Source: Deltaproteobacteria bacterium | GTDB lineage: Bacteria; Myxococcota; Myxococcia; Myxococcales; 40CM-4-68-19 | Direction of reading: 5' to 3' | Length of the DNA stretch: 8,096 nt | NCBI GenBank assembly: GCA_018266095.1 | Contig: JAFEBC010000357.1 | Coordinates: forward strand, 1 to 8,096 | Part shown: one piece after another, positions 6,510 through 8,096 of the stretch | How the letters are laid out: each line of letters begins with the position of its first letter | Numbering within the stretch: position 1 is the stretch's first letter | The notes under the pieces: model-generated | What the model was told of the DNA's origin: nothing | Databases searched by the model: none | The model's input: the letters and a program-made list of their open reading frames with translations, nothing else | Program-made: the position numbers and the translations under genes

Positions 6510-7613
6510 GTGTCGTTCGATCGCCACAGCCGCACGCTGCTGACGCCGCGGGATCTCCCGCGCTTCGAGGGGGATTCGCTCTTTTCCCGCGTGGCGCGCG
6601 CGGTGTGCGGGGCCGCGTGTCTGCCGCGCAAGGAGCTGTTCGAGTCGTGGGAGGTGGCTGAGCGCGTGCGCAAGAAGTGGCCCCGCGGGGACGTGTTCGA
6701 TCTCGCGTGCGGACACGGATTTCTCGCGCACGCGCTGTTGCTCCTCGAGCAGCCGCGGGACGTGGAAGGAGACGCGAATGAGTCGCACGGGGTCTCTCGC
6801 GCGCTCGCATTCGACGCGAAGCTCCCGCCGAGCGCCGCGACCCTGAGCGGTGCGCTGACGGCCGCGTTCCCCGAGCTGCAGGGCAGAGTGGAGCTGATCG
6901 AGGCGCCGCTCGCGCAGGCCCGGCCGCAGCGAGGAGAGGTGGTCGTGTCGGCGCACGCTTGCGGCGCGTTGACGGATGCAGTGCTGCGCGTGGCCGCGCA
7001 TGGCCTCGCGCGCGTGGCGGTGCTGCCCTGCTGTCACGACGGTGACGCGAACGACGCCGCGGGCCTCACGGGCTGGCTCGACGAAGCGCTGGCCATCGAC
7101 GCGGCGCGCGCGGTGACGCTGCGCGATCGCGGCTACCACATCGAGACGCAGCTCCTGCCCGCCGACATCACGCCCAAGAATCGCCTGCTGCTCGGCACGC
7201 CGCTCCTCGAGCTCTATGAGGCCACGCGCTACGACGCGCATCTGCCGTCGGGCACGGTGTCGCTGCGGCATGGGCAACACCACGCGGCGCTCGATGCGCT
7301 GCTCGATCCCGACGCGCCCGAGTGGGCCTTCCTCACCACGTGGAATCCGGGCTCGCGTCGGCACGCGCGCGACGAGAACGAGCGCCGGCAGCGGGAGCTC
7401 ATCCGCCAGGTCTCGGGCCGCTACAAGCAGTTCCACGGCGTGGGCGCGGCCGAGGACGAGAGCTGGTCCGAGCTGTCCACGCTGGTGCTCGGCATCGCGC
7501 TCGAAGACGCGCGGGCGCTCGGGCGCGCGTGGGGGCAGGTCGCCATCCTCGCGGGCCGTCGGGGCGAGCCAGCGCGCGTGGTGCTCTGCGAGGAGCACCG
7601 GGAGCAGCGCTAG
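6510..7613 (+). CDS. Trm13/METTL25-like methyltransferase fused to DUF3293
   Basis: This is a two-domain protein of about 367 residues. The N-terminal part (about 40-235) is a class I methyltransferase: motif I DLACGHGFLA (64-73), then SAHACGALTDAVL (147-159) and LPCCHDGD (172-179), and ITPKNRLLLG (220-229). The H-x-CG...TD plus PCCH pattern is typical of the Trm13/METTL25 (Methyltransf_32-like) group, some of which methylate tRNA; the substrate here is unknown. The C-terminal part (about 270-360) matches the pattern of DUF3293, a small bacterial domain of unknown function: TTWNPGS (276-282), an N-rich helix, FHGVGAAEDESWSELS, and LGIALEDARALGRAWGQVAI. No frameshift separates the parts. The start is uncertain: GTG at 6510 is preferred because the conserved region (FDRHSRTLLTPRDLPRFEG) follows, but TTG 6468 and GTG 6483 are in frame and no good ribosome site is visible. 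Divergent from the O-methyltransferase; convergent with the DUF4149-like gene 24 bp downstream. Confidence 0.85.
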   Translation: MSFDRHSRTLLTPRDLPRFEGDSLFSRVARAVCGAACLPRKELFESWEVAERVRKKWPRGDVFDLACGHGFLAHALLLLEQPRDVEGDANESHGVSRALAFDAKLPPSAATLSGALTAAFPELQGRVELIEAPLAQARPQRGEVVVSAHACGALTDAVLRVAAHGLARVAVLPCCHDGDANDAAGLTGWLDEALAIDAARAVTLRDRGYHIETQLLPADITPKNRLLLGTPLLELYEATRYDAHLPSGTVSLRHGQHHAALDALLDPDAPEWAFLTTWNPGSRRHARDENERRQRELIRQVSGRYKQFHGVGAAEDESWSELSTLVLGIALEDARALGRAWGQVAILAGRRGEPARVVLCEEHREQR

Positions 7614-7623
7614 CCTGTTCGCG

Positions 7624-7639
7624 GGCCGCCGCTGCGGCT
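7624..7639. terminator. Short GC hairpin in a convergent gap (weak terminator candidate)
   Basis: GCCGC (7625-7629) pairs with GCGGC (7634-7638) around a 4-nt loop, extendable by one G-T wobble, in the 24-bp gap between two convergent genes and running into the stop codon of the leftward one. No T-run is present on either side. Its position fits a terminator; the short GC-only stem could be chance. Confidence 0.3.
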
Positions 7640-8093
7640 AGCTGCGCCAGGGCCGCGCTGCGGCGATGAGCAGCAGCACCAGCTCCACCAGCAAGAGCGA
7701 GCTCGACACCGCGTGCATCAGGCCGAACGAGGGCGTCTGCGTCAGGCCCGCGGCGCGCAGCGAGCGGATCGCGGGCGTCGTCCAGAAGGCGCTCGCCAGG
7801 GCACACGAGGCCGCGAGCAGGGGCAAGAGCGCGGGCCGCAGCGAGCCGCCGCGCGTCGAGAGGAAGACCACGCAGGCGATGGCGACAGCGCAGCCCACGA
7901 TCGTCGCCGCGTCGAGCCGCGCGAGCAGCTTGCCGACCAGGTCCGCCGCCAGCGTGCGCCGCGGATCGCCGTGCGGCAGCGCGGCCACGTCCTTGGGGAA
8001 GATGACCTGCGTCGCGGCCGCGATGAAGAACACCTGCGCGCCCGCGAGCAGCGCGCACAAGAGGCGGAATGCGATCGCGGCCAGGGTCGTCAT
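7638..8093 (-). CDS. DUF4149-like four-helix membrane protein
   Basis: This 151-residue integral membrane protein has four predicted helices at about 6-29, 62-79, 86-104 and 127-146, leaving short loops. The pattern resembles DUF4149/TMEM205-like proteins: a first helix with AGAQVFFIAAATQVIFP (17-33), a polar loop with ADLVGKLLARLD (50-61) leading into helix 2, and a last helix beginning FGLMHAVSSSLLLVEL (123-138). Members have no established biochemical role. The ATG at 8091-8093 is only 3 bases from the window end, so its ribosome site is not visible and a longer N-terminus cannot be excluded, although helix 1 starts almost at once, as expected for the family. It is convergent with the methyltransferase-DUF3293 gene. 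I am fairly sure it is a real membrane protein and moderately sure of the family. Confidence 0.78.
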   Translation of the reverse strand: MTTLAAIAFRLLCALLAGAQVFFIAAATQVIFPKDVAALPHGDPRRTLAADLVGKLLARLDAATIVGCAVAIACVVFLSTRGGSLRPALLPLLAASCALASAFWTTPAIRSLRAAGLTQTPSFGLMHAVSSSLLLVELVLLLIAAARPWRS

Positions 8094-8096
8094 GAG

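Noticed and set aside
6409..6810. N-terminal extension of the O-methyltransferase by over 130 residues
   Set aside because: It is Arg/Pro-rich, antisense to the methyltransferase-DUF3293 gene and not part of the family, whose homology begins near MDIVDPLIEEYL.
6477..7598. A 373-codon minus-strand frame opposite the methyltransferase-DUF3293 gene
   Set aside because: The plus-strand frame carries clear SAM-binding and DUF3293 motifs; this one has only biased composition.

Overview
The window is about 8.1 kb of GC-rich (roughly 70% by eye), densely coded bacterial chromosome. Nine genes are packed with gaps mostly under 120 bp. No stretch over 300 bp lacks a gene, and I see no tRNA, rRNA, CRISPR array, transposase or phage gene. 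High GC, GTG starts and the housekeeping content suggest a myxobacterium-like (Myxococcota/deltaproteobacterial) organism. That assignment is an inference: no gene here is diagnostic of a phylum.

Layout. Positions 1-2367 hold a leftward (minus-strand) set of four genes: a COQ10-type START/SRPBCC protein (1933-2367), ribonuclease HII (1060-1887), an orphan membrane-anchored protein of clearly lower GC (374-1000), and a YhbY-type ribosome-associated RNA-binding protein cut by the window edge (1-315). A 112-bp divergent region carrying a plausible sigma-70-type promoter separates this set from a rightward pair: an RsmB-type 16S rRNA m5C methyltransferase (2480-3877) and a short-chain dehydrogenase (3887-4612) whose ribosome-binding site overlaps the rsmB stop codon. 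A 13-bp perfect inverted repeat sits in the convergent gap after them. Next is a leftward pair, queG (4698-5708) downstream of a COMT-like O-methyltransferase (5764-6408). Divergent from that pair is a two-domain protein fusing a Trm13/METTL25-like methyltransferase to a DUF3293 domain (6510-7613). A four-helix DUF4149-like membrane protein (7638-8093, minus) closes the window.

Theme. Much of the window serves RNA and ribosome maturation or nucleic-acid maintenance: YhbY (large-subunit assembly), RNase HII (RNA in DNA), RsmB (16S rRNA m5C), QueG (last step of queuosine synthesis in tRNA) and a possibly RNA-directed methyltransferase. The START-domain, SDR and O-methyltransferase genes look like general metabolism with unknown substrates.

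I did not find a convincing new multi-gene system. The points most worth following are in RNase HII (a C-terminal QQSLF that looks like a sliding-clamp-binding peptide, and GMA in place of the GRG motif), the methyltransferase-DUF3293 fusion, and the low-GC orphan lodged between rnhB and yhbY.
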